In this document: one piece after another, positions 40,599 through 54,180 of the stretch
Layout of the letters: each line of letters begins with the position of its first letter
How positions within the stretch are numbered: position 1 is the stretch's first letter
Source: Calliopsis andreniformis
Lineage: Eukaryota; Arthropoda; Insecta; Hymenoptera; Andrenidae
Assembly (NCBI RefSeq): GCF_051401765.1
Contig: NW_027480467.1
Span: forward strand, 744,001-808,000
Reading direction: 5' to 3'
DNA length: 64,000 nucleotides
Notes under the pieces: generated by a model
The model's input: only the letters and a program-made list of their open reading frames with translations
What the model was told of the DNA's origin: nothing
Databases searched by the model: none
Made by a program: the position numbers and the translations under genes

Positions 40599-42350
40599 AG
40601 ATTGAGGATTCAGGATTGAGGATTCGGGATTGGGGTTTGAGGACTGGGGATTTAGGATTGAGGATGGAGGATTGAAGCGAGAGGACTGAGTGTTGAGGAT
40701 TGAGTGTTGAGGGTTGAGGATTGAGGATTGAGGAGTGAGAATTGAGGATTGAGGATTGAGGAATGAAGATTGACGATTGGGTATTGAGGATTGAAGAATG
40801 AGGATTGAGGATTGAGGATTGAGGATTGAGGATTGAGGATTGAGGATTGAGGATTGAAGATTGAGTATTGAGGTTTGAAGATTGACGATTGAGGATTGAG
40901 GGTTGAGGATTGAGGATTGAGGATTGAGGATTGAGGATTGAAAATTGAGTATTGAGGATTGAGGATTGAGGATTCAGAATTGAGGATTGAAGATTGAGGA
41001 TTGGGTATTGAGGATTGAAGATTGAGGATCGAGGATTGAGCGTTGTGGATTGAGGACGAGGACTGAGGGTTGAGTATTGATGATTGAGGTCTGAGGATTG
41101 AGGATTGAGGATTGAGAATTGAGGATTGAGGATTGAGGATTGAAGATTGTGGATTGGGTGTTGAGGATTGAAGAATGAGGATTGAGGATTGAGGATTGAG
41201 GATTGAGGATTGAGGATTGAGGTTTGAGGACTGAGGACTGAGGATTGAGGATTGAGAATTGATGATTGAGGATTGAGGGTTGAAGATAGAGGATTGGGTA
41301 TTGAGGATTGAATAATGATGATTGAAGAATGAGGATTGGGGATTGAGTATTGAGGATTGAGGATTGAATATTGAGTATTGACGATTGAGAATTGAGGATT
41401 GAGGATTGAGGATTGAGGATTGAGGATTGAAGATTGAGTATTGAGGATTGAAGATTGAGGATTGAGGATTGAGGATTGAGGATTGAGGATTGAGGATTGA
41501 AGAATGAGGATTGAGGATGAGGGCTGAGGGTTGAGGATTGAGGTTTGAGGTCTGAGGACAGAGGATTGAGGATTGAGAATTGAGGATTAAGAATTGAGGA
41601 TTGAAGACTGAGGATTGGTTATTGAGGATTGAACATTGAGGATTGAGGGTTGAGGATTGAGGAGTGAAGATTGAGGATTGAGGATAGAGGATTGAGGATT
41701 GAGGATTGAGGATTGAAGATTGAATATTGATGATTGAAGATTGAGGGTTGAGGATTGAGTGTTGTGGATTGTGGACGATGACTGAGGGTTGAATATTGAT
41801 GTTTGAGGTCTGAGGGTTGAGGATTGAGAATTGAGAATTGAGGATTGAGGATTGAGGATTGAGGATTGAGGACTGAGGATTGAGGATAAGGGCTGAGGTT
41901 TGAGGATTGAGGTTTGACGACTAAGGACAGAGGATTGAGGATTGAGAATTGAGGATTGAGGATTGAGGTTTGAAGACTGAGGACTGAGGATTGAGGATTG
42001 AAGATTGAGGATTAAGGATTGAGGATTGGGGATTAAGGATCTAGGATTGGAGATTGATTATTGAGGATTGAAGATTGAGGATTGAGGATTGAGTATTGAG
42101 AATTGAGAATTGAGGATGAGGGCTGAGGGTTGAGGATTGAGGTTTGAGGGACGAGGATTTAGGGTTGAGGATTGAGGTCTGAGGACTGACGATTGAGTAT
42201 TGAGGATTGAGGATTGATTACAGAGGATTGAGGATTGAGGATTGAGGATTGAGGATTGGGTATTGAGTATTGAAGATTCAGTATTGAGGATTGAAGATTG
42301 AGAATTGAAGATTGAGGATTGAACATTGAGGACTGAGCGTTCAGGGTTGA

Positions 42351-42483
42351 GTGATGAGAATTGATGTTTGTGGATAGAGATTTGAAGATTGCAGATTGAG
42401 TATTGAGTATTGAAAACTGTGAATTGAGGATATTCTATTGCGGATTGAGGTTTGACAACTGACTGTTGTGGACTGAGGGCTGA
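42351..42483 (+). repeat. Cassette F2
   Basis: Partner of 36,316. Upstream it has gattaca where that copy has gattact (about 42,220). Confidence 0.9.
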
Positions 42484-43677
42484 GGATTGAGGATGCAGGA
42501 TTGAGGATTCAGAATTGATGTTTGAGGACTGAGGATTGAGGTTTGAAGATTGAGTATTGAGGATTGAAGATTGTGTATTGAGGATTGAGGATTGGGTGTT
42601 GAGGATTGAAGAATGAGGATTGAGGATTGAGGATTGAGGATTGAGGATTGAAGATTGAGTATTGAGGATTGAAGATTGAGGATTGAGGATTGAGGATTGA
42701 GGATTGAGGATTGAGGATTGCGGATAGAATATTGAGGATTGGGTATTGCGTATTGAACGTTGAGGATTGAGGATTGAGGATTGAGGATTGAGGATTGAGG
42801 ATTGAGAATTGAGGATTGAGGATTGAGTATTGAAATTGAGGATTGGGTATTGAGGATTGAAGAATGAGGATTTAGGATTGAGGATTGAGGATTGAGGATT
42901 GAGGATTGAAGACTGAGTATTGAGGATTGAAGGTTGAGGATTGAGGAGTGAGTATTGAAGATTGAGGATTTGGGACCGAGGATTGAAGATTGAGGATTGA
43001 GGATTGAGGATTGAGGATTGAGGATTGAGGATTGAGGATTGAAGATCGAGGATTGGGAATTGAGGATTGAAGAATGAGGATTGAGGATTGAGGATTGAGG
43101 ATTGAGGATTGAAGATTGAGTATTGAGGTTTGAAGATTGACGATTGAGGATTGAGGATTGAGGATTGAGGATTGAGGATTGTGGATTGAGGATTGAAGAT
43201 TGAGTATTGAGGATTGAAGATTGAGGATTGAGGATTGAGGATTGAGGATTGAAGAATGAGGATTGAGGATTGAGGGTTGAGGATTGAGGATTGAAGACGA
43301 GAACTGAGGGTTGAATATTGATGTTTGAGGTCTGAGGATTGAGGATTGAGAATTGAGAATTGAGGACTGAGGATTGAAGATTGAGGATTGGGTAGTGAGG
43401 ATTGAAGAATGAGGATTGAGGATTGAGGATTGAGGACTGAAGATTGAATATTGATGATTGAATATTGAGGATTGAGGATTGATGGTTGTGGATTGAGGAC
43501 GAGGACTGAGGGTTGAGTATTGCTGTTTGAGGTCTGAGGATTGAGGATTGAGGATTGAGAATTGAGGATTGAGGATTGAGGATTGAAGATTGAGGATTGG
43601 GTATTGAGGATTGAAGAATGAGGATTGAGGATTGAGGATTGAGGATTGAGGATTGAAGACTGAGTGTTGAGGGTTGA

Positions 43678-43810
43678 GTGATGAGAATTGATGTTTGTGG
43701 ATAGAGATTTGAAGATTGCAGATTGAGTATTGAGTATTGAAAACTGTGAATTGATGTTATTCTCTTGAGGATTGAGGAATGACAACTGATTGTTGAGGAC
43801 TGAGGGCTGA
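43678..43810 (+). repeat. Cassette F1
   Basis: First of two in the short sister block, 5,978 bp from 37,700. Confidence 0.92.
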
Positions 43811-45168
43811 AGATTGAGGATTCAGGATTGAGGATTCGGGATTGGGGTTTGAGGACTGGGGATTTAGGATTGAGGATGGAGGATTGAAGCGAGAGGACTG
43901 AGTGTTGAGGATTGAGTGTTGAGGGTTGAGGATTGAGGATTGAGGAGTGAGAATTGAGGATTGAGGATTGAGGAATGAAGATTGACGATTGGGTATTGAG
44001 GATTGAAGAATGAGGATTGAGGATTGAGGATTGAGGATTGAGGATTGAGGATTGAGGATTGAGGATTGAGGATTGAGGATTGAGGATTGAGGATTGAGGA
44101 TTGCGGATAGAAGATTGAGGATTGGGTATTGCGTATTGAACGTTGAGGATTGAGGATTGAGGATTGAGGATTGAGGATTGAGGATTGAGAATTGAGGATT
44201 GAGGATTGAGTATTGAAATTGAGGATTGGGTATTGAGGATTGAAGAATGAGGATTTAGGATTGAGGATTGAGGATTGAGGATTGAGGATTGAAGACTGAG
44301 TATTGAGGATTGAAGGTTGAGGATTGAGGAGTGAGTATTGAAGATTGAGGATTTGGGACCGAGGATTGAAGATTGAGGATTGAGGATTGAGGATTGAGGA
44401 TTGAGGATTGAGGATTGAGGATTGAAGATCGAGGATTGGGAATTGAGGATTGAAGAATGAGGATTGAGGATTGAGGATTGAGGATTGAGGATTGAAGATT
44501 GAGTATTGAGGTTTGAAGATTGACGATTGAGGATTGAGGATTGAGGATTGAGGATTGAGGATTGTGGATTGACGATTGAAGATTGAGTATTGAGGATTGA
44601 AGATTGAGGATTGAGGATTGAGGATTGAGGATTGAAGAATGAGGATTGAGGATTGAGGGTTGAGGATTGAGGATTGAAGACGAGAACTGAGGGTTGAATA
44701 TTGATGTTTGAGGTCTGAGGATTGAGGATTGAGAATTGAGAATTGAGGACTGAGGATTGAAGATTGAGGATTGGGTAGTGAGGATTGAAGAATGAGGATT
44801 GAGGATTGAGGATTGAGGACTGAAGATTGAATATTGATGATTGAATATTGAGGATTGAGGATTGATGGTTGTGGATTGAGGACGAGGACTGAGGGTTGAG
44901 TATTGCTGTTTGAGGTCTGAGGATTGAGGATTGAGGATTGAGAATTGAGGATTGAGGATTGAGGATTGAAGATTGAGGATTGGGTATTGAGGATTGAAGA
45001 ATGAGGATTGAGGATTGAGGATTGAGGATTGAGGATTGAAGACTGAGTGTTGAGGGTTGAGTGATGAGAATTGATGTTTGTGGATAGAGATTTGAAGATT
45101 GCAGATTGAGTATTGAGTATTGAAAACTGTGAATTGATGTTATTCTTTTGATAATTGAGGAATGACAA
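43786..45168. repeat. 1,383-bp unit, copy c
   Basis: Same unit as 37,808-39,190. Private changes are gacgatt in place of gaggatt near 44,571 and a three-base cluster at 45,147-45,153 inside the terminal F1 cassette. Confidence 0.85.
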
Positions 45169-45193
45169 CTGATTGTTGAGGACTGAGGGCTGA
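45061..45193 (+). repeat. Cassette F1, altered
   Basis: Units 13-14 read cttttga and taattga where the family has ctcttga and ggattga. These are three substitutions within seven bases at 45,147-45,153. Confidence 0.9.
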
Positions 45194-47058
45194 AGATTGA
45201 GGATTCAGGATTGAGGATTCGGGATTGGGGTTTGAGGACTGGGGATTTAGGATTGAGGATGGAGGATTGAAGCGAGAGGACTGAGTGTTGAGGATTGAGT
45301 GTTGAGGGTTGAGGATTGAGGATTGAGGAGTGAGAATTGAGGATTGAGGATTGAGGAATGAAGATTGACGATTGGGTATTGAGGATTGAAGAATGAGGAT
45401 TGAGGATTGAGGATTGAGGATTGAGGATTGAGGATTGAGGATTGAGGATTGAAGATTGAGTATTGAGGTTTGAAGATTGACGATTGAGGCTTGAGGGTTG
45501 AGGATTGAGGATTGAGGATTGAGGATTGAGGATTGAAAATTGAGTATTGAGGATTGAAGATTGAGGATTGATGATTGAGGATTGAGGATTGAGGATTGAG
45601 GATTGAGGATTGAGGATTGAGGATTCAGGATTGAGGATTGAAGATTGAGGATTGGGTATTGAGGATTGAAGAATAAGGATTGAGAATTGAGAATTGAGGA
45701 TTGAGGATTGAAGATTGAGTATTGAGGATTGAAGGTTGACGATTGAGGAATGAGGATTGAGGATTGAGGATTGAGGATTGAGGATTGAGGATTGAAGATT
45801 GAGTATTGAGGATTGAAGGTTGAGGATTGAGGATTGAGGATTGAAGATTGAGGATTGAAGATTGAGTACTGAGGATTGAAGATTAAGATTGAGGATTGAG
45901 GATTGAGGATTGAGGATTGAGGACTGAGGGTTGAGGATTGAGGGTTGAGAATTGAGGATTGAGGATTGAGGATTGAAGATTGAGGATTGGCTGTTGAGGA
46001 TTGATCATTGAGGATTGAGGATTGAGGATTGAGAATTGAGGATTGAAGGTTGAATATTGATGAATGAAGATTGAGGATTAAGGATTATGGGTTGTGGATT
46101 GAGAACGAGGACTGGGGGTTGAGTGTTGATGCCTGAGGTCTGAGGTTTGAGGATTGAGGATTGCGAACTGAGGATTGAGGATTGAGGATTGAAGATTGAG
46201 GATTGGGTATTGAGGATTGAAGAACGATGATTGAAGAATGAGGATTGGGGATTGAGTATTGAGGATTGAGGATTGAATATTGAGTATTGAGGATTGAGTA
46301 TTGAGGATTGAGGATTGAGGATTGAGGACTGAGGATTGAAGATTGAGTATTGAGGATTGAAGGTTGAGGATTGAGGATTGAGGATTGAGGATTGAGGATT
46401 GAGGATTGAGGATTGAGGATTGAGGATTGAGGATTGAGGATTGAATATTGAATATTGATGGTTGAAGATTGAGGATCGAGGATTGAGCGTTGTGGATTGA
46501 GGACGAGGTCTGAGGGTTGAGTATTGATGATTGAGGTCTGAGGATTGAGGATTGAGGATTGAGAATTGAGGATTGAGGATTGAGGATTGAATATTGAGGA
46601 TTGGGTGTTGAGGATTGAAGAATGAGGATTGAGGATTGAGGATTGAGGATTGAGGATTGAAGATTGTGTATTGAGAATTGAAGATTGAGGATAGAGGATT
46701 GAGGATTGAGGATTGAGGATTGAGGATTGCGGATAGAAGATTGAGGATTGGGTATTGCGGTTTGAACATTGAGGATTGTGGATTGAGGATTGAGGATTGA
46801 GGATTGAGGATTGAGGACTGAAGATTGAATAATGATGATTGAATATTGAGGATTGAGGATTGATGGTTGTGGATTGAGGACGAGGACTGAGGGTTGAGTA
46901 TTGCTGTTTGAGGTCTGAGGATTGAGGATTGAGGATTGAAAATTGAGGATTGAGGATTGAGGATTGAAGATTGAGGATTGGGTATTGAGGATTGAAGAAT
47001 GAGGATTGAGGATTGAGGATTGAGGATTGAGGGTTGAAGACTGAGTGTTGAGGGTTGA

Positions 47059-47191
47059 GTGATGAGAATTGATGTTTGTGGATAGAGATTTGAAGATTGC
47101 AGATTGAGTATTGTGTATTGAAAACTGTGAATTGATGATATTCTCTTGAGGATTGAGGAATGACAACTGATTGTTGAGGACTGAGGGCTGA
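47059..47191 (+). repeat. Cassette F1, hybrid form
   Basis: Unit 12 is tgatatt as in F4, but unit 13 is ctcttga as in F1. Unit 8 or 9 reads gtattgt. Possible gene-conversion product. Confidence 0.85.
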
Positions 47192-47541
47192 AGGTTGAGG
47201 ATTCAGGATTGAGGATTCAGGATTGTGGTTTGAGGACCGAGGATTGAGGATTGAGGATTGAGGATTGAGAATTGATGATTGAGGATTGAGGGTTGAAGAT
47301 TGAGGATTGGGTATTGAGGATTGAAGAATGAGGATTGAGGATTCAGGATTGAGGATTGAGTGTTGAAGATTGAGTATTGAGGATTGAAGAATGACGATCG
47401 AGGATTGAGAATTGAGGATTGAGTATTGAGGATTGAGGATTGAAGATTGAGTATTGAGAATTGAAGGTTGAGGATTGTGGATTGAGGATTGAGGATTGAG
47501 GATTGAACATTGAGGATTGGGGACTGAGTGTTGAGGGTTGC

Positions 47542-47674
47542 ATGATGAGAATTGATGTTTGTGGATAGAGAATTGAAGATTGCAGATTGAGTTTTGAGTA
47601 TTGAAAACTGTGAGTTGATGATATTCTATTGAGGATTGAGGATTGACAACTGATTGTTGAGGACTGAGGGCTGG
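47542..47674 (+). repeat. Cassette F4
   Basis: Only 483 bp after an F1 copy. Has gagttga for gaattga at unit 11 and a gctggagc change right after. Confidence 0.9.
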
Positions 47675-48568
47675 AGCTTGAGGATTCAGGATTGAGGATT
47701 CAGGATTGAGGTTTGAGGAGAGAGGACTGAGGGTTGAGGATTGAGGATTGAGAATTGAGGATTGAGGATTGAGGATTGAAGATTGAGGATTGGCTGTTGA
47801 GGATTGATCATTGAGGATTGAGGATTGAGGTTTGAGGATTGAGGATTGAAGGTTGAATATTGATGAATGAAGATTGAGGGTTGAGGTTTGAATATTGACT
47901 AATGAGGATTGCGAATTGTGGATTGAGGATTGAGGATTGAGGATTGAGGATTGGGTATTGAGGATTGAAGAATGAGGATTGAGGATTGAGGATTGAGTAT
48001 TGAGGATTGAAGATTGCGGATTGAGGATTGAGGATTGAGGATTGAGTATTGAGTATTGAGGATTGAAGATAGTGGATTGAGGATTGAGGTTTGAGGATTG
48101 AGGACGAGGACTGACGGTTGAGGATTGAGGTTTGAGGATTGAGGATTGAGGACTGGTGATTGAAGATTGAGGATTGAGCATTGAGGATTGAAGACTGAGG
48201 ACTGGGGATTGAGGATTGAAGATTGAGGATTAAGGACTGAGGATTGGGGATTGATGATCTAGGATTGGAGATTGATTATTGAGGATTGAAGATTGAGGAT
48301 TGAGGATTGAGTATTGAGAATTGAGAATTGAGGATGAGGGCTGAGGGTTGAGGATTGAGGTTTGAGGGACGAGGATTGAGGGTTGAGGATTGAGGACTGA
48401 GGACTGACGATTGAGTATTGAGGATTGAGGATTGATTACTGAGGATTGAGGATTGAGGATTGAGGATTGAGGATTGGGTATTGAGTATTGAAGATTCAGT
48501 ATTGAGGATTGAAGATAGAGAATTGAAGATTGAGGATTGAACATTGAGGACTGAGCGTTCAGGGTTGA

Positions 48569-48701
48569 GTGATGAGAATTGATGTTTGTGGATAGAGATT
48601 TGAAGATTGCAGATTGAGTATTGAGTATTGAAAACTGTGAATTGAGGATATTCTATTGCGGATTGAGGATTGACAACTGATTGTTGTGGACTGAGTGCTG
48701 A
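48569..48701 (+). repeat. Cassette F2
   Basis: gtgctga-ending form. 18,580-bp partner of 29,989. Confidence 0.9.
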
Positions 48702-49030
48702 GGATTGAGGATGCAGGATTGAGGATTCAGAATTGAGGTTTGAGGACTGAGGATTGAGGTTTGAAGATTGAGTATTGAGGATTGAAGATTGTGTATTGAG
48801 GATTGAGGATTGAGGATTGAGGATTGCGGATAGAAGATTGAGGATTGAGGATCGAAGATTGAGTATTGAGGATTGAAGATTGCGGATTGAGGATTGAGGA
48901 TTGATGATTGAGGATTGAGGATTGAGGATTGAGGATTGAGGATTGAGGATTGTAGATTCAGTATTGAGGATTGAAGATTCAGAGTTGAGGATTGAGGATT
49001 GAACATTGAGTACTGAGTGTTGAGTGTTGA

Positions 49031-49156
49031 ATGATGAGAATTGATGTTTCTGGAGAGAGATCTGAAGATTGCAGATTGAGTATTGAGTATTGAAAACTGT
49101 GAATTGAGGATATTCTATTGAGGATTGAGGATTGACAACTGAATGTTGAGGACTGA
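49031..49156 (+). repeat. Cassette F6, ggagaga variant
   Basis: 462 bp after F2. The related pair at 29,989/30,604 is 615 bp apart, so the spacer lost about 150 bp here or gained it there. Confidence 0.9.
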
Positions 49157-49967
49157 GGATTGAAGAATGAGGATTGAGGATTGAGGATTGAGGATTGAGG
49201 ATTGAAGATTGAGAATTGAGGTTTGAAGATTGACGATTGAGGATTGAGGATTGAGGATTGAGGATTGAGGATTGGGTATTGAGGATTGAAGATTGAGGAT
49301 TGAGGATTGAGGATTGAGGATTGAAGATTGAGGATTGACGATAGAGGATTGAGGATTGAGGATTGAGGATTGAAGATTGAATATTGATGATTGAAGATTG
49401 AGGGTTGAGGATTGAATATTGACTAATGAGGATTGCGAATTGTGGATTGTGGATTGAGGATTGAGGATTGAGGATTGGGTATTGAGGATTGAAGAATGAG
49501 GATTGAGGATTGAGGATTGAGTATTGAGGATTGAAGATTGCGGATTGAGGATTGAGGATTGAGGATTGAGTATTGAGTATTGAGGATTGAAGATAGTGGA
49601 TTGAGGATTGAGGTTTGAGGATTGAGGACGAGGACTGACGGTTGAGGATTGAGGTTTGAGGATTGAGGATTGAGGACTGGGGATTGAAGTTTGAGGATTG
49701 AGCATTGAGGATTGAAGACTGAGAACTGGGGATTGAGGATTGAAGATTGAGGATTAAGGATTGAGGATTGGGGATTGAGGATCTAGGATTGGAGATTGAT
49801 TATTGAGGATTGAAGATTGAGGATTGAGGATTGAGTATTGAGAATTGAGAATTGAGGATTGAGCATTGAGGATTGGGTATTGAGTATTGAAGATTCAGTA
49901 TTGAGGATTGAAGATAGAGAATTGAAGATTGAGGATTGAACATTGAGGACTGAGCGTTCAGGGTTGA

Positions 49968-50100
49968 GTGATGAGAATTTATGTTTGTGGATAGAGATTT
50001 GAAGATTGCAGATTGAGTATTGAGTATTGAAAACTGTGAATTGAGGATATTCTATTGCGGATTGAGGATTGACAACTGATTGTTGGGGACTGAGTGCTGA
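49968..50100 (+). repeat. Cassette F2
   Basis: Unit 2 reads gaattta, and unit 17 is ttgttgg in place of ttgttgt. Confidence 0.9.
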
Positions 50101-50973
50101 GGATTGAGGATGCAGGATTGAGGATTCAGAATTGAGGTTTGAGGACTGAGGATTGAGGTTTGAAGATTGAGTATTGAGGATTGAAGATTGTGTATTGAGG
50201 ATTGAGGATTGAGGATTGAGGATTGCGGATAGAAGATTGAGGATTGAGGATCGAAGATTGAGGATTGAGGATTGAGGATTGAGGATTGAGGATTGAGGAT
50301 TGAGGATTGAGGATTGAGGATTCAGGATTGAGGATTGAAGATGGAGGATTGGGTATTGAGGATTGAAGAATGAGGATTGAGTATTGAGTATTGAGGATTG
50401 AGGATTGAAGATTGAGTATTGAGGATTGAAGATTGACGATTGAGGATTGAGGATTGAGGATTGAGGATTGAGGATTGAGGATTGAGGATTGAAGATTGAG
50501 TATTGAGGATTGAAGGTTGAGGATTGAGGATTGAGGATTGAGGATTGAAGAATGAGGATTGAGGATTGTGGGTTGAGGATTGAGGATTGAAGACGAGGAC
50601 TGAGGGTTGAATATTGATGTTTGAGGTCTGAGGTTTGAGGATTGAGAATTGAGAATTGAGGACTGAGGATTGAAGATTGAGGATTGGGTAGTGAGGATTG
50701 AAGAATGAGGATTGAGGATTGAGGATTGAGGACTGAAGATTGAATATTGATGATTGAATATTGAGGATTGAGGATTGATGGTTGTGGATTGAGGACGAGG
50801 ACTGAGGGTTGAGTATTGCTGTTTGAGGTCTGAGGATTGAGGATTGAGGATTGAGAATTGAGGATTGAGGATTGAGGATTGAAGATTGAGGATTGGGTAT
50901 TGAGGATTGAAGAATGAGGATTGAGGATTGAGGATTGAGGATTGAGGATTGAAGGCTGAGTGTTGAGGGTTGA

Positions 50974-51106
50974 GTGATGAGAATTGATGTTTGTGGATAG
51001 AGATTTGAAGATTGCAGATTGAGTATTGAGTATTGAAAACTGTGAATTGATGTTATTCTCTTGAGGATTGACGAATGACAACTGATTGTTGAGGACTGAG
51101 GGCTGA
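50974..51106 (+). repeat. Cassette F1
   Basis: Unit 15 reads cgaatga in place of ggaatga. Confidence 0.92.
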
Positions 51107-51533
51107 AGATTGAGGATTCAGGATTGAGGATTCGGGATTGGGGTTTGAGGACTGAGGATTTAGGATTGAGGATGGAGGATTGAAGAGAGAGGACTGAGCG
51201 TTGAGGATTGAGTGTTGAGGGTTGAGGATTGAGGATTGAGGATTGAGAATTGAGGATTGAGGATTGAGGAATGAAGATTGACGATTGGGTATTGAGGATT
51301 GAAGAATGAGGATTGAGGATTGAGGATTGAGGATTGAGGATTGAAGATTGAGTATTGAGCATTGAAGCCTGACGATTGAGGATTGAGGATTGAGGATTGA
51401 AGATTGAGGATTGGGTATTGAGGATTGAAGAATGAGGATTGAGGATTGAGGATTGAGGATTGAGGATTGAGGATTGAAGATTGAGTATTGAGGTTTGAAG
51501 ATTGAGGATTGGGGACTGAGTGTTGAGGGTTGA

Positions 51534-51666
51534 GTGATGAGAATTGATGTTTGTGGATAGAGATTTGAAGATTGCAGGCTGAGTATAGAGTATTGAAACC
51601 TGTCAATTGAGGATATTCTATTGAGGATTGAGGATTCACAACTGATTGTTGAGGTCTGAGGGCTGA
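51534..51666 (+). repeat. Cassette F3
   Basis: The only F3 in the window without an F2 426 bp before it. It comes 560 bp after F1 instead. One gtattga reads gtataga. Confidence 0.9.
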
Positions 51667-51670
51667 AGAT

Positions 51671-51680
51671 TGAGCGCTCA
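51671..51680. repeat. Palindrome tgagcgctca
   Basis: Fifth copy, right after F3. Confidence 0.85.
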
Positions 51681-53083
51681 GGATTGTGGATTCAGGACTG
51701 AGGTTTGAGGACTGAGGATTGAGGATTCAGGATTGAGGATTGAGGATTGAGGATTGAGGATTGATCGTTGAGGATTGCGTATTGAGGATAAAACATTGAG
51801 GATTGAGGATTGAGTATTGCGGATTCTGGATTGAGGATTGAAGATTGAATATTGATGATTGAAGGTTGAGGATCGAGGATTGAGGGTTGTGGATTGAGGA
51901 CGAGGACTGAGGATTGAGCATTGATGTTTGAGGTCTGAGGATTGAGGATTGAGGATAGAGAATTGAGGATTGAGGATTGAGGATTGAAGATTGAGGATTG
52001 GGTGTTGAGGATTGAAGAATGAGGATTGTGGATTGAGGATTGAGGATTGAGGATTGAAGATTGAGTATTGAGGATTGAAGATTGAGGATTGGGGATTGAG
52101 GATTGAGGATTGAGGATTGAGGATTGCGGATAGAAGATTGAGGATTGGGTATTGCGTATTGAACGTTGAGGATTGAGGATTGAGGATTGAGGATTGAGGA
52201 TTGAGGATTGAGAATTGAGGATTGAGGATTGAGGATTGAAATTGAGGATTGGGTATTGAGGATTGAAGAATGAGGATTTAGGATTGAGGATTGAGGATTG
52301 AGGATTGAGGATTGAAGACTGAGTATTGAGGATTGAAGGTTGAGGATTGAGGAGTGAGTATTGAAGATTGAGGATTTGGGACCGAGGATTGAAGATTGAG
52401 GATTGAGGATTGAGGATTGAGGATTGAGGATTGAGGATTGAGGATTGAAGATCGAGGATTGGGAATTGAGGATTGAAGAATGAGGATTGAGGATTGAGGA
52501 TTGAGGATTGAGGATTGAAGATTGAGTATTGAGGTTTGAAGATTGACGATTGAGGATTGAGGATTCAGGATTGAGGATTGAGGATTGTGGATTGAGGATT
52601 GAAGATTGAGTATTGAGGATTGAAGATTGAGGATTGAGGATTGAGGATTGAGGATTGAAGAATGAGGATTGAGGTTTGAGGGTTGAGGATTGAGGATTGA
52701 AGACGAGAACTGAGGGTTGAATGTTGATGTTTGAGGTCTGAGGATTGAGGATTGAGAATTGAGAATTGAGGACTGAGGATTGAAGATTGAGGATTGGGTA
52801 GTGAGGATTGAAGAATGAGGATTGAGGATTGAGGATTGAGGACTGAAGATTGAATATTGATGATTGAATATTGAGGATTGAGGATTGATGGATGTGGATT
52901 GAGGACGAGGACTGAGGGTTGAGTATTGCTGTTTGAGGTCTGAGGATTGAGGATTGAGGATTGAGAATTGAGGATTGAGGATTGAGGATTGAAGATTGAG
53001 GATTGGGTATTGAGGATTGAAGAATGAGGATTGAGGATTGAGGATTGAGGATTGAGGATTGAAGACTGAGTGTTGAGGGTTGA

Positions 53084-53216
53084 GTGATGAGAATTGATGT
53101 TTGTGGATAGAGATTTGAAGATTGCAGATTGAGTATTGAGTATTGAAAACTGTGAATTGATGTTATTCTCTTGAGGATTGAGGAATGACAACTGATTGTT
53201 GAGGACTGAGGGCTGA
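53084..53216 (+). repeat. Cassette F1
   Basis: Standard F1. Downstream flank has ggattaagg near 53,367. Confidence 0.92.
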
Positions 53217-54180
53217 AGATTGAGGATTCAGGATTGAGGATTCGGGATTGGGGTTTGAGGACTGAGGATTTAGGATTGAGGATGGAGGATTGAAGAGAGA
53301 GGACTGAGTGTTGAGGATTGAGTGTTGAGGGTTGAGGATTGAGGATTGAGGATTGAGAATTGAGGATTAAGGATTGAGGAATGAAGATTGACGATTGGGT
53401 ATTGAGGATTGAAGAATGAGGATTGAGGATTGAGGATTGAGGATTGAGGATTGAAGATTGAGTATTGAGCATTGAAGCCTGACGATTGAGGATTGAGGAT
53501 TGAGGATTGAAGATTGAGGATTGGGTATTGAGGATTGAAGAATGAGCATTGGGGATTGAGGATTGAGGATTGAGGATTGAAGATTGAGTATTGAGGATTG
53601 TGGATTGAGGATTGAAGATTGAATATTGATGATTGAAGATTGGGGATCGAGGATTGAGAGTTGTGGATTGAGGACGAGGACTGAGGGTTGAGCATTGACG
53701 TTTGAGGTCTGAGGATTGAGGATTGAGGATTGAGAATTGAGGATTGAGGATTGAGGATTGAAGATTGAGGATTGGGTGTTGAGGATTGAGGATTGAGGAT
53801 TGAGGATTGAGGATTGAAGATTGAGTATTGAGGATTGAAGATTGAGGATTGAGGATTGAGGATTGAGGATTGAGGATTGAGGATTGCGGATAGAAGATTG
53901 AGGATTGGGTATTGCGTATTGAACGTTGAGGATTGAGGATTGAGGATTGAGGATTGAGGATTGAGGATTGAGAATTGAGGATTGAGGATTGAGGATTGAA
54001 ATTGAGGATTGGGTATTGAGGATTGAAGAATGAGGATTTAGGATTGAGGATTGAGGATTGAGGATTGAGGATTGAGGATTGAGGATTGAAGATTGAGGAT
54101 TGGGTATGGAGCATTGAAGAATGAGGATTGAGGATTGAGGATTGAGGATTGAGGATTGAAGACTGAGTGTTGAGGGTTGA

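Larger units (their letters stand above)
34914..40948. repeat. 6,035-bp higher-order block, long copy
   Basis: It runs from a gtattga unit at 34,914 to the same unit at 40,949. It contains an F2 and three F1 cassettes, the F1 copies spaced 1,383 bp apart. A private 57-bp excess lies at about 36,715-36,860. This is eight additional units plus one base, the base being in the 8-mer gtatttga at 36,715-36,722. Confidence 0.85.
40949..45543. repeat. 4,595-bp higher-order block, short sister of 34,914-40,948
   Basis: It begins and ends on the same gtattga landmark as the long copy. It has one F2 and two F1 cassettes. The length difference of 1,440 bp is exactly one 1,383-bp unit plus the 57-bp insert. 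Cassette offsets step from 6,035 to 5,978 to 4,595 across the block. Confidence 0.85.
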
